The notes beneath the pieces were generated by a model that was not told where the DNA came from, did not search any database, and saw only the letters and a list, made by a program, of their open reading frames with translations. The position numbers and the translations under genes were made by a program. DNA of 64,000 nt from Psychroserpens luteolus (GTDB lineage Bacteria; Bacteroidota; Bacteroidia; Flavobacteriales; Flavobacteriaceae). Position 1 is the first letter of the stretch, and every line of letters starts with the position of its first letter. Positions 8,097 through 16,733 of this stretch are shown piece by piece. Location: positions 186,001-250,000 of the forward strand of contig NZ_JAHVXI010000002.1 in assembly GCF_021032705.1 (NCBI RefSeq), in the 5' to 3' direction.

Positions 8097-8321
8097 ATCA
8101 TAAGAATCGTTCAGAAAAATTTTAAATACACGAATCTCAGCGATATGTAATATCTTATTTTATTCAAATAGGTGAGAATTCATTATGTCAGCATATTTTT
8201 ATTTTACATAATATAAATTATAGTACAATTATATATAAAGTAATTATTACTAATCTGTGTTGTATACAGGCTCATAGTAACTAATTGATGAAGACCACAG
8301 CTTTTGTATGGCTGTGGTTTT
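8097..8321. other. AT-rich intergenic interval ending in a terminator hairpin
   Basis: No coding frame of interest. The interval upstream of the hairpin is very AT-rich, and no canonical TANNTTTG promoter was found. A plus-strand transcript ending at the hairpin would be non-coding, so a small RNA is possible but unsupported. Confidence 0.3.
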
Positions 8322-8323
8322 TT
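8293..8323 (+). terminator. Intrinsic terminator-like hairpin
   Basis: Stem ACCACAGC (8294-8301) with GCTGTGGT (8311-8318) and a run of six T on the plus strand after it. On the minus strand it directly follows the methyltransferase stop, but the T-run is on the plus side. It may work in both directions. Confidence 0.55.
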
Positions 8324-8969
8324 ACTTCCCCTTAATTGCAATCAACATCCAAATCACTTTATCTGGATCATTCTCCCAATCACCTAGATCGTTGTTTTGG
8401 TATCGGATTTTAAATCCAGCTTTTTTTAATTCCTTCTCTACATACTCTGGACCTAAACTATGAGCATCAGTTTGCTCATCTCGGGATTTGCCTACAATAC
8501 GCGACTTGAGTTTTTCTATAATTACAATCTGGCCACCTGGCTTTAATGACTTTTTCACATGTTTTAGAATCTCCATGTAATCGGTCATTTCATGGTACGT
8601 GTCCATAATAATAACCGTGTCTAGTCGTCCTTTGGGTAGATTCGGATTGTCATAATCACCAACTATGGTTTTAATATGATCTAGTTTCCGTTCTTTGGCT
8701 ATTGTTTTTAAAGTCTCTAAGCGATCTGTACGAAGATCAACTGCATACACTTTTCCGTCTTTTTCAACCTTTTTGGCCAATCGTACGCTTAAATACCCTT
8801 CATGACAACCAATATCTGCAACATGATCGCCTTTGTCTATGCCAATAGCCGTAAATATGGTATCTAAAGACATCCATGTGTCACGTTCTTTCCAATCCAT
8901 TTCTTTATATTGAGAAAAGCTTTGAATTGGATAAACGCCTAATAATAAGCATATTACAAAAAATCTCAT
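8322..8969 (-). CDS. Exported class I SAM-dependent methyltransferase
   Basis: A 215-residue methyltransferase with a cleavable signal peptide (MRFFVICLLLGVYPIQSFSQ). The Rossmann-type motifs are complete: motif I HVADIGCHEGYLSVRLAKK, motif II VYAVDLRTDRLETL, an acidic GDYDNP site, and LDTVIIMDTYHEMTDY with LKPGGQIVIIEKL. SAM is not normally expected in the periplasm, yet signal-bearing members of this family recur in Bacteroidota, so the export signal is notable. The frame also offers an ATG two codons earlier (8975); I prefer the one that puts Arg at position 2. Substrate unknown. Confidence 0.85.
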   Translation of the reverse strand: MRFFVICLLLGVYPIQSFSQYKEMDWKERDTWMSLDTIFTAIGIDKGDHVADIGCHEGYLSVRLAKKVEKDGKVYAVDLRTDRLETLKTIAKERKLDHIKTIVGDYDNPNLPKGRLDTVIIMDTYHEMTDYMEILKHVKKSLKPGGQIVIIEKLKSRIVGKSRDEQTDAHSLGPEYVEKELKKAGFKIRYQNNDLGDWENDPDKVIWMLIAIKGK

Positions 8970-9168
8970 ACACACAAGTTAAAAAACAAATACAAGTTGC
9001 AGATGTTAATTAACATCAATTTATAACATTATGAAGTCATTCAACGGTAAAATCTAACATATGCATTTCGCTTGGCGATTTTATGGGTTGTTTGACCCTA
9101 AATTGTATCAAAACTGTTCTTTCAGTAGTAACTTAGAGTATCCCTCAAAACTATTAAAATCTACTATT

Positions 9169-9441
9169 ATGGACGAAAATTTAGCCTTATTCAATCAGAT
9201 CAATAGTTTGTCGTATTGGTTATTAAAAGAAAGTAATTTCAAAAGCTCTGTTACCTTTGATGCGAGCGACGATAGCTACTTTATTTCCATTAAGAAAGGT
9301 GTCGAATCTATCTACAAACATCATGTAGAAGATTTTAGCCGAAAAGATGCACGTCTCTTAAAATTCGAATTGTCCTCTATTGTCAATCATTTGCTGCAAA
9401 TTAAAGCATCTGTGCATGCCGATCAAAGACGTACTGCTTAG
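9169..9441 (+). CDS. Hypothetical protein
   Basis: A 90-residue protein starting MDENLALFNQINSLSYWLL. I do not recognise the family. It is predicted to be mixed alpha/beta, with a central strand-rich part (SSVTFDASDDSYFISIKKG) and a helical C-terminus (ARLLKFELSSIVNHLLQI). There is no signal or membrane segment. The frame reaches back to 9061, but the upstream part is of different composition and the ATG at 9169 gives a clean start. It lies 87 bp before the lipase gene on the same strand. Confidence 0.6.
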   Translation: MDENLALFNQINSLSYWLLKESNFKSSVTFDASDDSYFISIKKGVESIYKHHVEDFSRKDARLLKFELSSIVNHLLQIKASVHADQRRTA

Positions 9442-9528
9442 TATTTCGGGATTTTAAAACCACGTAATTCTACTGGCCTGTATCTCATATTCTGAAATTA
9501 TCTTTGGATAAATCAAAATATCAGACTT

Positions 9529-10515
9529 ATGGCAACTATAGATCATTGCAGATTATTATGTGCTTCTGCTTCAGCGTATCTTATCGAAACCTCATTTCCA
9601 AATGGTGTCTATCGTAAAGATCTAAGACCGAAACCAACTAAAAATCCGGATAATCATAATACAATCAATCAGTATAATGCAATTAAATTATTGAGCGATC
9701 CTTTTGTTGTCGTGGCTTCTCCTTTAAAACCTAATGAGTTTCTAAAGATTGAAGCTTGCTTTATTGGTGAAACAGCCGAAGGTATTATCATTTCATTTAG
9801 AGGAACCTTGCCGCCTATCCCTCCAACTGCTCAGTCGATAGCCGATTGGATTCAAAATATATTCTACGCCAATACTGTGCCTTACATTACTGGATATCCT
9901 GGAAAAGTTCATGAGGGTTTTCTCGATGCTTTATTGTCTTTAGAAACCGGAATCTTGTATGCTTTAAGTCAGCTCGATCCTCGTAAGGAAAAACCCATTT
10001 ATTTAACTGGGCACAGTAAAGGTGGCGCTATGGCTCCTATAGCTGCGCTATATTTTAAAAATAAAAGCTTATTTACAGCTAATCATGTTGTGACTTTCGC
10101 TGGACCAAAACCTGGCGATGCGGTCTTCGCTTCTAATTATGATGCGGCATTTCCTAATAGTACTAATTTTGAAAACTATTTAGATCTTGTACCGTTTTTA
10201 GCACCAGGAAAAACATTTATAGAACTTCTAGAGAAATTTCCGTTGCTTCCAGAGATTATAAAAGAATTATTAGAGAAGGCTGCGCAATGGGATTATGAAC
10301 CTGTAGGTACCAAAAACGTTCAGTTTATAAATAAACATGGTGTAATTGACAACAGTTTCCCAGCCTCCAACCCTATACTCCGATTTGGTGAAATCTTATT
10401 AGAACTCACAAAAGGAAAACAAGGGCTCATCCAAGTTGGTGATGCACATCATGTAAGCTGTGGATACCGCTATATGAAAGGCGTTTGTGGTTCTAGTAAT
10501 GTCTGTACGTTCTAG
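9529..10515 (+). CDS. Class 3 lipase family alpha/beta hydrolase
   Basis: A 328-residue lipase of the fungal/plant class 3 type. The oxyanion strand reads IIISFRGTLPP, the nucleophile elbow is YLTGHSKGGAMAPIAAL (Ser in GHSKG, near residue 164), the acid is probably Asp in ENYLDLVPFL, and the His lies in DAHHVSCGY near the C-terminus. There is no obvious signal peptide (MATIDHCRLLCASASAYL), so it may be cytoplasmic or exported by another route. It would hydrolyse glycerides or related esters. The last residues (VCGSSNVCTF) are Cys-rich. Confidence 0.85.
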   Translation: MATIDHCRLLCASASAYLIETSFPNGVYRKDLRPKPTKNPDNHNTINQYNAIKLLSDPFVVVASPLKPNEFLKIEACFIGETAEGIIISFRGTLPPIPPTAQSIADWIQNIFYANTVPYITGYPGKVHEGFLDALLSLETGILYALSQLDPRKEKPIYLTGHSKGGAMAPIAALYFKNKSLFTANHVVTFAGPKPGDAVFASNYDAAFPNSTNFENYLDLVPFLAPGKTFIELLEKFPLLPEIIKELLEKAAQWDYEPVGTKNVQFINKHGVIDNSFPASNPILRFGEILLELTKGKQGLIQVGDAHHVSCGYRYMKGVCGSSNVCTF

Positions 10516-10522
10516 TTCTTAA

Positions 10523-12181
10523 TTACTGTTTTTTTAGCGCTTCTATCCTACTTTTAGCAACTGTAGCTAAAGAGCCTTTTGGGTCTAAATCTATGATTTT
10601 CTTATAGCTCACTATGGCTTTATCAGTCAGCTTTAACTGCTCTTGCACATTAGCCAGACTGTATATTGCACTTACCGATTCGGGATATAAGTCGGCCACT
10701 AATTCCAAGACGAAATGTCCGGCTTGCAGATTTCCGCTTTGAACCAATCGATTGCCTGCTTTGCTAAACTCATTTTCAAAATCATAATAACGATATTGAG
10801 GATTCTTTGCGATTTTTGCACCATCAGACTTCACTTGGTCATACTTACCTTCGGTAAATAACTGGGTTAAGTGCGCCATCGGATCTAAAATAAAATCGCC
10901 ATCATTTTTAAAATTCATAGCTGCATGCACTATTGGATCTTCATTGTTGATATAGTCGTCAAAACTCATATCTACAGCAATGTGTGGTAAGGTGGCATCA
11001 CGATTTTCCCATTGTGGTTTGTCTTGCCACCATGCATACGATAAATACGCAGTAATATTAGAATTTGGGAGCCTTTCGGGTTTGTTATCGCCAAGGAAAT
11101 TAACGTTTTCGGCCGTAGGCTCACCTACCAAAATCGCTTCGGTGTAGTTGGTAATCTCATTGGTAAGGTTTTGACATGCCGAAAATGTATTTCGTCCAAT
11201 TATATAAAAGAAATGTCCTTTCTTATTAATGCTTGGTCGTGCCATTAATCCCTTAATCAAATGCACATTGTTATAGTTATTTCCGCCACCATTTAAACGT
11301 ACGTCATAAATGAGCTTCTCCACATCATTACTATCAATAAAATCAAATAACCGATTGTAAAAATCCTTTAGGGTTTCAGATTCGTGATTAACCACAGTAC
11401 TCTGACGTACATACAACGTTTTACTATCTTTCAGGTATTCAAAAAAGAAGTACTTATCATTTAAATGTTTGAGATACAATGGTGTTTTATCCATTGCCCT
11501 TGAACTTATCCAAGTGTCATTTGGTATCGTATACAAATAGCCTCTTGACAACTCCTTTAAGCCAATCTTCGGAAATGTATACTCAAATACATTTCCGTCT
11601 TTTTCGAGTGTTAATGTAATCGTATCTGATAATTCTGGTATCACACGTTGTGCATGTAACACATCAGGAACCGTTAAAAATCGCAAGCCATAACCTTTAA
11701 AATAGGAATCATTTTCTGCAGGAACTACTGGACGTATTAAGGCCAAAGCCTCTTCAACAGGCATACCTCCTACTTTTAGTACTTTGGCTCCTAATGTCTT
11801 TTCGTGTGCTTTTTGTACGCCTTCAATGTAAACTCCATCACTAAAATGGTAAAGATTTACAGGAAGTACGCCGTTTTTTGCGACTGTACTAAACGTAATT
11901 TGAGTATGACCATATTCAAACGAAGACACAATTCTTGCAAAAGCCACAGGAATTTCATGAGCTTCTAAAGACGGAATCTCCTTATATAGTCGCTCCACAG
12001 TGGCATCAAAATCTTTAGCTGTGATCTTTTTAAATAAAATGGGATATTCCTTGTGAATGATATTTTGTAAATATCTAAGATCTTCTTGCCATTCTGCTGC
12101 AGATAAGGCATTTTGAGCGTTTAAACACATGCTCATTATAAGCATGAAACTAATACTGATAAAGCGAAGTGATGTTTTCAT
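10523..12181 (-). CDS. S41-like (TSPc domain) protein with C-terminal TPR
   Basis: A 552-residue exported protein. The signal peptide (MKTSLRFISISFMLIMSMCLNAQ) favours the ATG at 12181 over the frame start at 12247. The S41/TSPc region has LIYDVRLNGGGNNYN, the presumed nucleophile Ser in GRNTFSACQNL and LVGEPTAENVNF, but the lysine general base of CtpA-type enzymes is not seen at the usual site. The C-terminus (from about residue 480) has TPR-like helices (AIVSYKKIIDLDPKG). Family members are periplasmic peptidases or binding proteins. It follows the DUF6090 gene on the same strand by 73 bp. Confidence 0.8.
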   Translation of the reverse strand: MKTSLRFISISFMLIMSMCLNAQNALSAAEWQEDLRYLQNIIHKEYPILFKKITAKDFDATVERLYKEIPSLEAHEIPVAFARIVSSFEYGHTQITFSTVAKNGVLPVNLYHFSDGVYIEGVQKAHEKTLGAKVLKVGGMPVEEALALIRPVVPAENDSYFKGYGLRFLTVPDVLHAQRVIPELSDTITLTLEKDGNVFEYTFPKIGLKELSRGYLYTIPNDTWISSRAMDKTPLYLKHLNDKYFFFEYLKDSKTLYVRQSTVVNHESETLKDFYNRLFDFIDSNDVEKLIYDVRLNGGGNNYNNVHLIKGLMARPSINKKGHFFYIIGRNTFSACQNLTNEITNYTEAILVGEPTAENVNFLGDNKPERLPNSNITAYLSYAWWQDKPQWENRDATLPHIAVDMSFDDYINNEDPIVHAAMNFKNDGDFILDPMAHLTQLFTEGKYDQVKSDGAKIAKNPQYRYYDFENEFSKAGNRLVQSGNLQAGHFVLELVADLYPESVSAIYSLANVQEQLKLTDKAIVSYKKIIDLDPKGSLATVAKSRIEALKKQ

Positions 12182-12254
12182 GAATTGATGATGATTTGAT
12201 TGATTGTACTTATAAGAGCCTAAAACCAGAATGTTGTTACACTTCAATGGCCTT

Positions 12255-12977
12255 TTATTCTTCCAATCGTTTATTGAGCATCTCTAAAGTTTCCTTGTTG
12301 TACTTCTGAAGTCCTTTTAACATAGGTTCTAAATTTCCGTAGATCAAGGTAGAATGTATCGCTAATCGCGCTCTATAACTATCACTCAAGAAATACGTGA
12401 GCATATCTGGATTGGATATTCTGCCCATGAGTAAATCTGCAATCCAAGGTTCATTTTCCTTGAAATACAGTAGGTTATTATCGATGTCATCTCCTATCCT
12501 TTCATTAGTTTCAACTAATAAATTATCAAAAGCTCTATAATTGGTCAATATTCTTGAAATAAGCGTATCCTGCTCTGTTTCATTATCATTGACATAGTTT
12601 TCCAACAGATTAATCCCTTTCTTCTGAAGTTTAAATGGCGAATACGATAATACGAGTCCGAAACCCTCTAAATTCTTTTGATAGGTTTGAGCAGTTACCG
12701 TATCACTAAGAAATAGTTTAAAGAATTCTTTTCTATCATCTACGTATTTTAAAACCTGACCGACCACTAAAGTATCCTGTTCCAAATCTTGTTGATAGAC
12801 TTGCAGATAGCTTTGAAGTTTCTTCTGGGCATTACGCTCTTGGTTTTTATTATTAATATTTACGGCAATCAAAATACCAATAACGACTAAGATAATCTCA
12901 CCTATACCATAAGTGATGTATTTGAAAATGCCTTTTTTAGATAATGCTGCCATACGTTTAGTGTTAAAAATACTCAT
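12255..12977 (-). CDS. DUF6090 family single-pass membrane protein
   Basis: A 240-residue protein with the hallmark DUF6090 N-terminus: a short cytoplasmic leader, GIFKYITYGIGEI, then a transmembrane helix LVVIGILIAVNINNKNQ. The remaining 190 residues are helical and extracytoplasmic, with a coiled-coil-like stretch (AQKKLQSYLQVYQQDLEQD). The function of the family is unknown; it is abundant in marine Bacteroidota. It lies upstream of the S41-like gene on the same strand, and a terminator separates it from the metalloprotease. Confidence 0.85.
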   Translation of the reverse strand: MSIFNTKRMAALSKKGIFKYITYGIGEIILVVIGILIAVNINNKNQERNAQKKLQSYLQVYQQDLEQDTLVVGQVLKYVDDRKEFFKLFLSDTVTAQTYQKNLEGFGLVLSYSPFKLQKKGINLLENYVNDNETEQDTLISRILTNYRAFDNLLVETNERIGDDIDNNLLYFKENEPWIADLLMGRISNPDMLTYFLSDSYRARLAIHSTLIYGNLEPMLKGLQKYNKETLEMLNKRLEE

Positions 12978-13032
12978 GAGATGTCTTTAAAAACTTTGCT
13001 CCATAAATATAGTTCAATGTTCCGACAATAAA

Positions 13033-13075
13033 AAAGCACCTTTCTGAAGTGATTCAAAAAAGGTGCTTTAATAAG
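13033..13075 (-). terminator. Bidirectional intrinsic terminator after the metalloprotease gene
   Basis: Stem AAAGCACCTTT (13033-13043) with AAAGGTGCTTT (13059-13069). On the minus strand the hairpin is followed by GCTTTTTTATT, a good U-tract. It sits 20 bp past the metalloprotease stop and before the DUF6090 start. Confidence 0.8.
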
Positions 13076-13091
13076 AGTTAAGACGCCTATT

Positions 13092-15566
13092 CTACTTAGG
13101 ATCTAAAATATCTTCGATACGTTTTACAATATCTCTATAGTGATACTTGGTTACTAAATTCACGCCTCTATTTCCAGCTGCGGCAACCTGACGCTTTAAG
13201 GTATTTAATTCACCACGTACCAAAGCTCTAATATCAGACTGGGATACATTAAAAGCCTTTGAACCAAATCGAGCATCCATATCCTCGGTCATTAAATACG
13301 CCATACGATCTATATAAGCGCGTTGCAGGTTACGACGGTATACATCGACGTTTTTTGTCATATTGGCTTCACTCCAAATACCTTTTCTTAGATCTTGCAT
13401 CATGGATAAGGCGCTGTAATTTGTTGGGTCTAAAGTTTCATGATCGATAAGTCGGCCCAAACGGTCAAAACTCAATAAACCATTAACATACCTACTCTGC
13501 AAACGACGTAAACGCTCAGTATAGCCTGCATAATCAATATTTTGCAGCATAGATTTATCTACTAGCCATGTTGGTGTTGCAAAGGCATTTTTGTGTAACC
13601 ATTGCATTGATGCTTGTTGTTTTGCCTTCGGAACGGCTTTGTACGCAATACCGCCTTGTCTTGGTGTAATAAGATTCTCTTCAACACCACCTACATTACT
13701 AAGTACGTGACCGATATAGCGATTATAGCAGCCTAATAATTCACCATATAATTCCTGTAAATCATCGTAATCATTGGTCTGACTACTCGTCCATTGTGGT
13801 AAGTTTTCAGACACATACTTCAAATTCTTTAAGGCATAGTCCGAAGCCTTGATGGCATCGTTTCCAATATCTTCAGTTTGAGATGTAGGATCAAATCGGC
13901 TACTTTGTCTTCCGTATACATATCTAGGATCACCAGCTTTTTCCATGATCCATTTATCCAACATATTACGTTCGGCTTCTGGAGAGCTTGCACCAGGAAT
14001 CATACGATAACCCCAATTTATAGCGTAGTTGTCATAAGGACCAATTTGACGAATAAATCGAACATTTTGATCTCCAGGCTGTGCGATATAATTATAACGT
14101 GCATAGTCCATAATCGTTGAAGCAATACCAAATTCTTGTGTGAACGCCCCATTTCTATAACTCTCAACATCATAAGCTTTACTAGCACTCATATTATGCG
14201 GTAATCCAAGTGCATGACCAACCTCATGAGCAATCACCATTTTCATCATCTCTCCTATTTCCTCCGCAGGTGTATCTAAGGTTCTCGCCGAAGGATTTGC
14301 AGCTCCTGTCTCTAGTAAATAACGGTTTCTGTACGAACGTAAATGGTTGTGATACCATATGATATCACTTTCTATGATTTCACCACTTCTTGGATCAGAC
14401 ACACTTGGTCCAACTGCATTTCGTGTTTCACTAGCCACATAACGTACAACAGAGTAGCGTATATCTTCCGGACTGAAATCTGGATCTTCCTCTTTTGTTG
14501 GTGGATATTTTGCAATTATGGCATTTTTAAAACCTGCCTGCTCAAATGGACCTTGCCATAATTCAATACCTTCCTTGATATATTTTCTAAGACTCTCAGG
14601 CGTCGCTGGATCTAAGTAATATACAATTGGCTTCACTGGCTCAACAAGTTCTCCTCTGGCGTATGCTGAAGGGTCTTTTGGTTCTAATCGCCACCTGCGA
14701 ATATAAGTTTTGGTATCTGCTTTTAATTTCTCACTACCATAATCGACTTGACTAAATGTAAACCAACCTACACGATCATCGGCAAAACGAGGTTGCATTG
14801 GCTCTTCAGGCAATAAAATCATAGATTGATTCATTTGTAAGCTAATGGTCTCTGCCGAACGTGCCGAAGGTGGCTGTGACGCATTATAGGTCATATCTTG
14901 TACAACTTCTATATTTTGCGGAAAGCTTTTCATTGAATTAATGAAACTACGTGAACCATCTAAGTTCCTTACTTTATAGGTAGTTCTTAATCGTCCAGGC
15001 AAACCACTAATGGCTTTAACATCACTACTGTAAAACTTAGTAACATCGACGACAACTGCTGATGAATCCTTACTAAATGCTGCAATATCAAAAGCATATA
15101 AAGTAGGCTCGTAGTTATTTGACTTAACAGAAATACTGATAGGCAGTTCTTCATCTGCTACCGAATTATACGAGCGTTCTTTTATTAATATCTTTTTATC
15201 AAAACGTTCCCATGCGACTAAGCGTTCTCCTGTTTTCGATCCTGCGTTAATATAACCGCCTCCTAAGTTAGCTGGTAGCTTCGCGATTCTACTAACTAAA
15301 AGCATGTCTTTTCCGAGGTGTACATTTGGTATTTCAAAGAAGTACTTCTCTCCTACTTTATGAACTTTGAATAAGCCGTCATCAGTTACGGCATCTTTGG
15401 TGATGACCTGATCATAAGGTTTTATTTTTCCGTTGTTCTTCTTTGGAGCCGGTTTAGCAACTTCTGTTTTTTGATTCTTTTTCTTTTTTCTTTTGGACTG
15501 TGCTTGGTGTGACATTGGCATTAAACAAAAGAGTAATGTCAATGTAAAAAGCAATACGTTTTTCAT
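13092..15566 (-). CDS. Exported zinc-dependent metalloprotease (DUF5117/DUF5118 type)
   Basis: An 824-residue secreted protein. It has a signal peptide (MKNVLLFTLTLLFCLMPMSHQAQ), then a very basic linker (SKRKKKKNQKTE), then the DUF5118 and DUF5117 regions. The metzincin-like site MVIAHEVGHALGLPHNMS (about residues 446-463) has the zinc ligands HExxHxxGxxH. The extended C-terminal domain is typical of this Bacteroidota family. Length and order match the family. It degrades extracellular or periplasmic proteins by inference. It stands as its own unit between terminators. Confidence 0.9.
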   Translation of the reverse strand: MKNVLLFTLTLLFCLMPMSHQAQSKRKKKKNQKTEVAKPAPKKNNGKIKPYDQVITKDAVTDDGLFKVHKVGEKYFFEIPNVHLGKDMLLVSRIAKLPANLGGGYINAGSKTGERLVAWERFDKKILIKERSYNSVADEELPISISVKSNNYEPTLYAFDIAAFSKDSSAVVVDVTKFYSSDVKAISGLPGRLRTTYKVRNLDGSRSFINSMKSFPQNIEVVQDMTYNASQPPSARSAETISLQMNQSMILLPEEPMQPRFADDRVGWFTFSQVDYGSEKLKADTKTYIRRWRLEPKDPSAYARGELVEPVKPIVYYLDPATPESLRKYIKEGIELWQGPFEQAGFKNAIIAKYPPTKEEDPDFSPEDIRYSVVRYVASETRNAVGPSVSDPRSGEIIESDIIWYHNHLRSYRNRYLLETGAANPSARTLDTPAEEIGEMMKMVIAHEVGHALGLPHNMSASKAYDVESYRNGAFTQEFGIASTIMDYARYNYIAQPGDQNVRFIRQIGPYDNYAINWGYRMIPGASSPEAERNMLDKWIMEKAGDPRYVYGRQSSRFDPTSQTEDIGNDAIKASDYALKNLKYVSENLPQWTSSQTNDYDDLQELYGELLGCYNRYIGHVLSNVGGVEENLITPRQGGIAYKAVPKAKQQASMQWLHKNAFATPTWLVDKSMLQNIDYAGYTERLRRLQSRYVNGLLSFDRLGRLIDHETLDPTNYSALSMMQDLRKGIWSEANMTKNVDVYRRNLQRAYIDRMAYLMTEDMDARFGSKAFNVSQSDIRALVRGELNTLKRQVAAAGNRGVNLVTKYHYRDIVKRIEDILDPK

Positions 15567-15762
15567 AATTGGATAGTTTCGTGTGATTATGCCTTAAAAT
15601 TAATCAAAGTAAGTCAGGATGTGAATGGATTTCACAAAATTTTAAGGGCTCCAATTTCAGTAGTTAACAATTAATGGTTAATAAATAATCTGTGGTAGAA
15701 AAGTCCGTAATCGGTTTTACTTCGTAGATATACACATAACCAAAAACTTAAACATAACAATT

Positions 15763-16590
15763 ATGAAACGAATTTCAGTAATAGTACTGTCAGCTTTATT
15801 TTTAACCGCTTGTGTTTCTAAGAAGAAATACCTCGCTTTAGAGCAAAATAACGGAGAATTAAAAAGCGAATTGACTAAAACTAAAGTCGAAAAAGAAGAA
15901 TTAGAGATGCAATTTGAAAAAATTCAAAGACGTGTAGATAGCTATAATTCTAAAATAAATGAACTCACTCAAGATAACGACGCTAAATTAGTTTCGGTAG
16001 ACGGTGTAGTTGTTTCCAAAAATCAAAAAGAAGCGATGCGCGAGTCATTAAGAAATGTGCCTCCTGCATACATGGCGACAGCAAAGACATTAAAAGATTC
16101 TATGAATCTTGCCTTACAATTCAATCTTAAGCAATCGATGGATAATATTGAAGAGGACGAGGACATTGCTGTTAATATTGAAGAGACTGTAGTAATGATC
16201 TCAATTTCAGATAAAATGTTATTCAATTCTGGAAGCTATAAAGTGAGCAACAAGGCCAATGATATCTTACAAAAAATCGCCAATGTCATTAACTCTGAAG
16301 AAAGCTTAGACGTTATGGTCGAAGGACATACTGATAACAAGTTAATGAAAAACAGTGCTGCTGTAAAAGACAACTGGGATTTAAGTGTACTTAGAGCGAC
16401 ATCTGTTGTTAAAAAATTACAGAATGATTACGACGTGGCACCAGAGCAATTAATTGCTGCAGGACGTAGTTTTTATCAGCCATTAACAGATAATGAGACT
16501 AAAGAAAATAGAGCCAAAAACCGTAGAACTCGCATCGTAATTTTACCAAATATCGATAAGTTTTTTGCAATGATGGCTTCAAACGAATAA
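15763..16590 (+). CDS. OmpA-family outer-membrane lipoprotein
   Basis: A 275-residue lipoprotein. The signal MKRISVIVLSALFLTAC ends in a lipobox with Cys17, followed by a coiled coil (residues 25-65, ALEQNNGELKSELTK). The C-terminal OmpA domain (about 140-265) holds VMVEGHTDNKLM and NRAKNRRTRIVILP, the peptidoglycan-binding signature (Asp in HTDN, Arg in NRRTRI). It should link the outer membrane to peptidoglycan. It is a monocistronic unit with a terminator right after it. Confidence 0.9.
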   Translation: MKRISVIVLSALFLTACVSKKKYLALEQNNGELKSELTKTKVEKEELEMQFEKIQRRVDSYNSKINELTQDNDAKLVSVDGVVVSKNQKEAMRESLRNVPPAYMATAKTLKDSMNLALQFNLKQSMDNIEEDEDIAVNIEETVVMISISDKMLFNSGSYKVSNKANDILQKIANVINSEESLDVMVEGHTDNKLMKNSAAVKDNWDLSVLRATSVVKKLQNDYDVAPEQLIAAGRSFYQPLTDNETKENRAKNRRTRIVILPNIDKFFAMMASNE

Positions 16591-16627
16591 TTACTTGACC
16601 TATAAAATTATGGTTAATTGATCCATG

Positions 16628-16662
16628 AAAAGACTGTTGTTTTCCAGCAACAGTCTTTTTTT
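16628..16662 (+). terminator. Intrinsic terminator of the OmpA gene
   Basis: Stem AAAGACTGTTG (16628-16638) with CAACAGTCTTT (16648-16658), followed by a T-run on the plus strand. It lies 38 bp past the OmpA stop. Confidence 0.85.
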
Positions 16663-16680
16663 ATAGTTTAAGATCGCATT

Positions 16681-16711
16681 AAAAAAGGCAGCTCATTGTG
16701 AGCTGCCTTTT
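16681..16711 (-). terminator. Intrinsic terminator of the giant adhesin gene
   Basis: A perfect 13 bp stem, AAAAGGCAGCTCA (16683-16695) with TGAGCTGCCTTTT (16699-16711). On the minus strand it is followed by a T6 run and lies 23 bp past the adhesin stop. It is convergent with the OmpA terminator, so the two units are insulated. Confidence 0.85.
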
Positions 16712-16733
16712 CATTTTCATTTACTACTATAAA

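Noticed and set aside
12182-12247. Upstream extension of the S41-like protein to 12247
   Set aside because: It would add 22 polar residues before a clean signal peptide; the ATG at 12181 is better.
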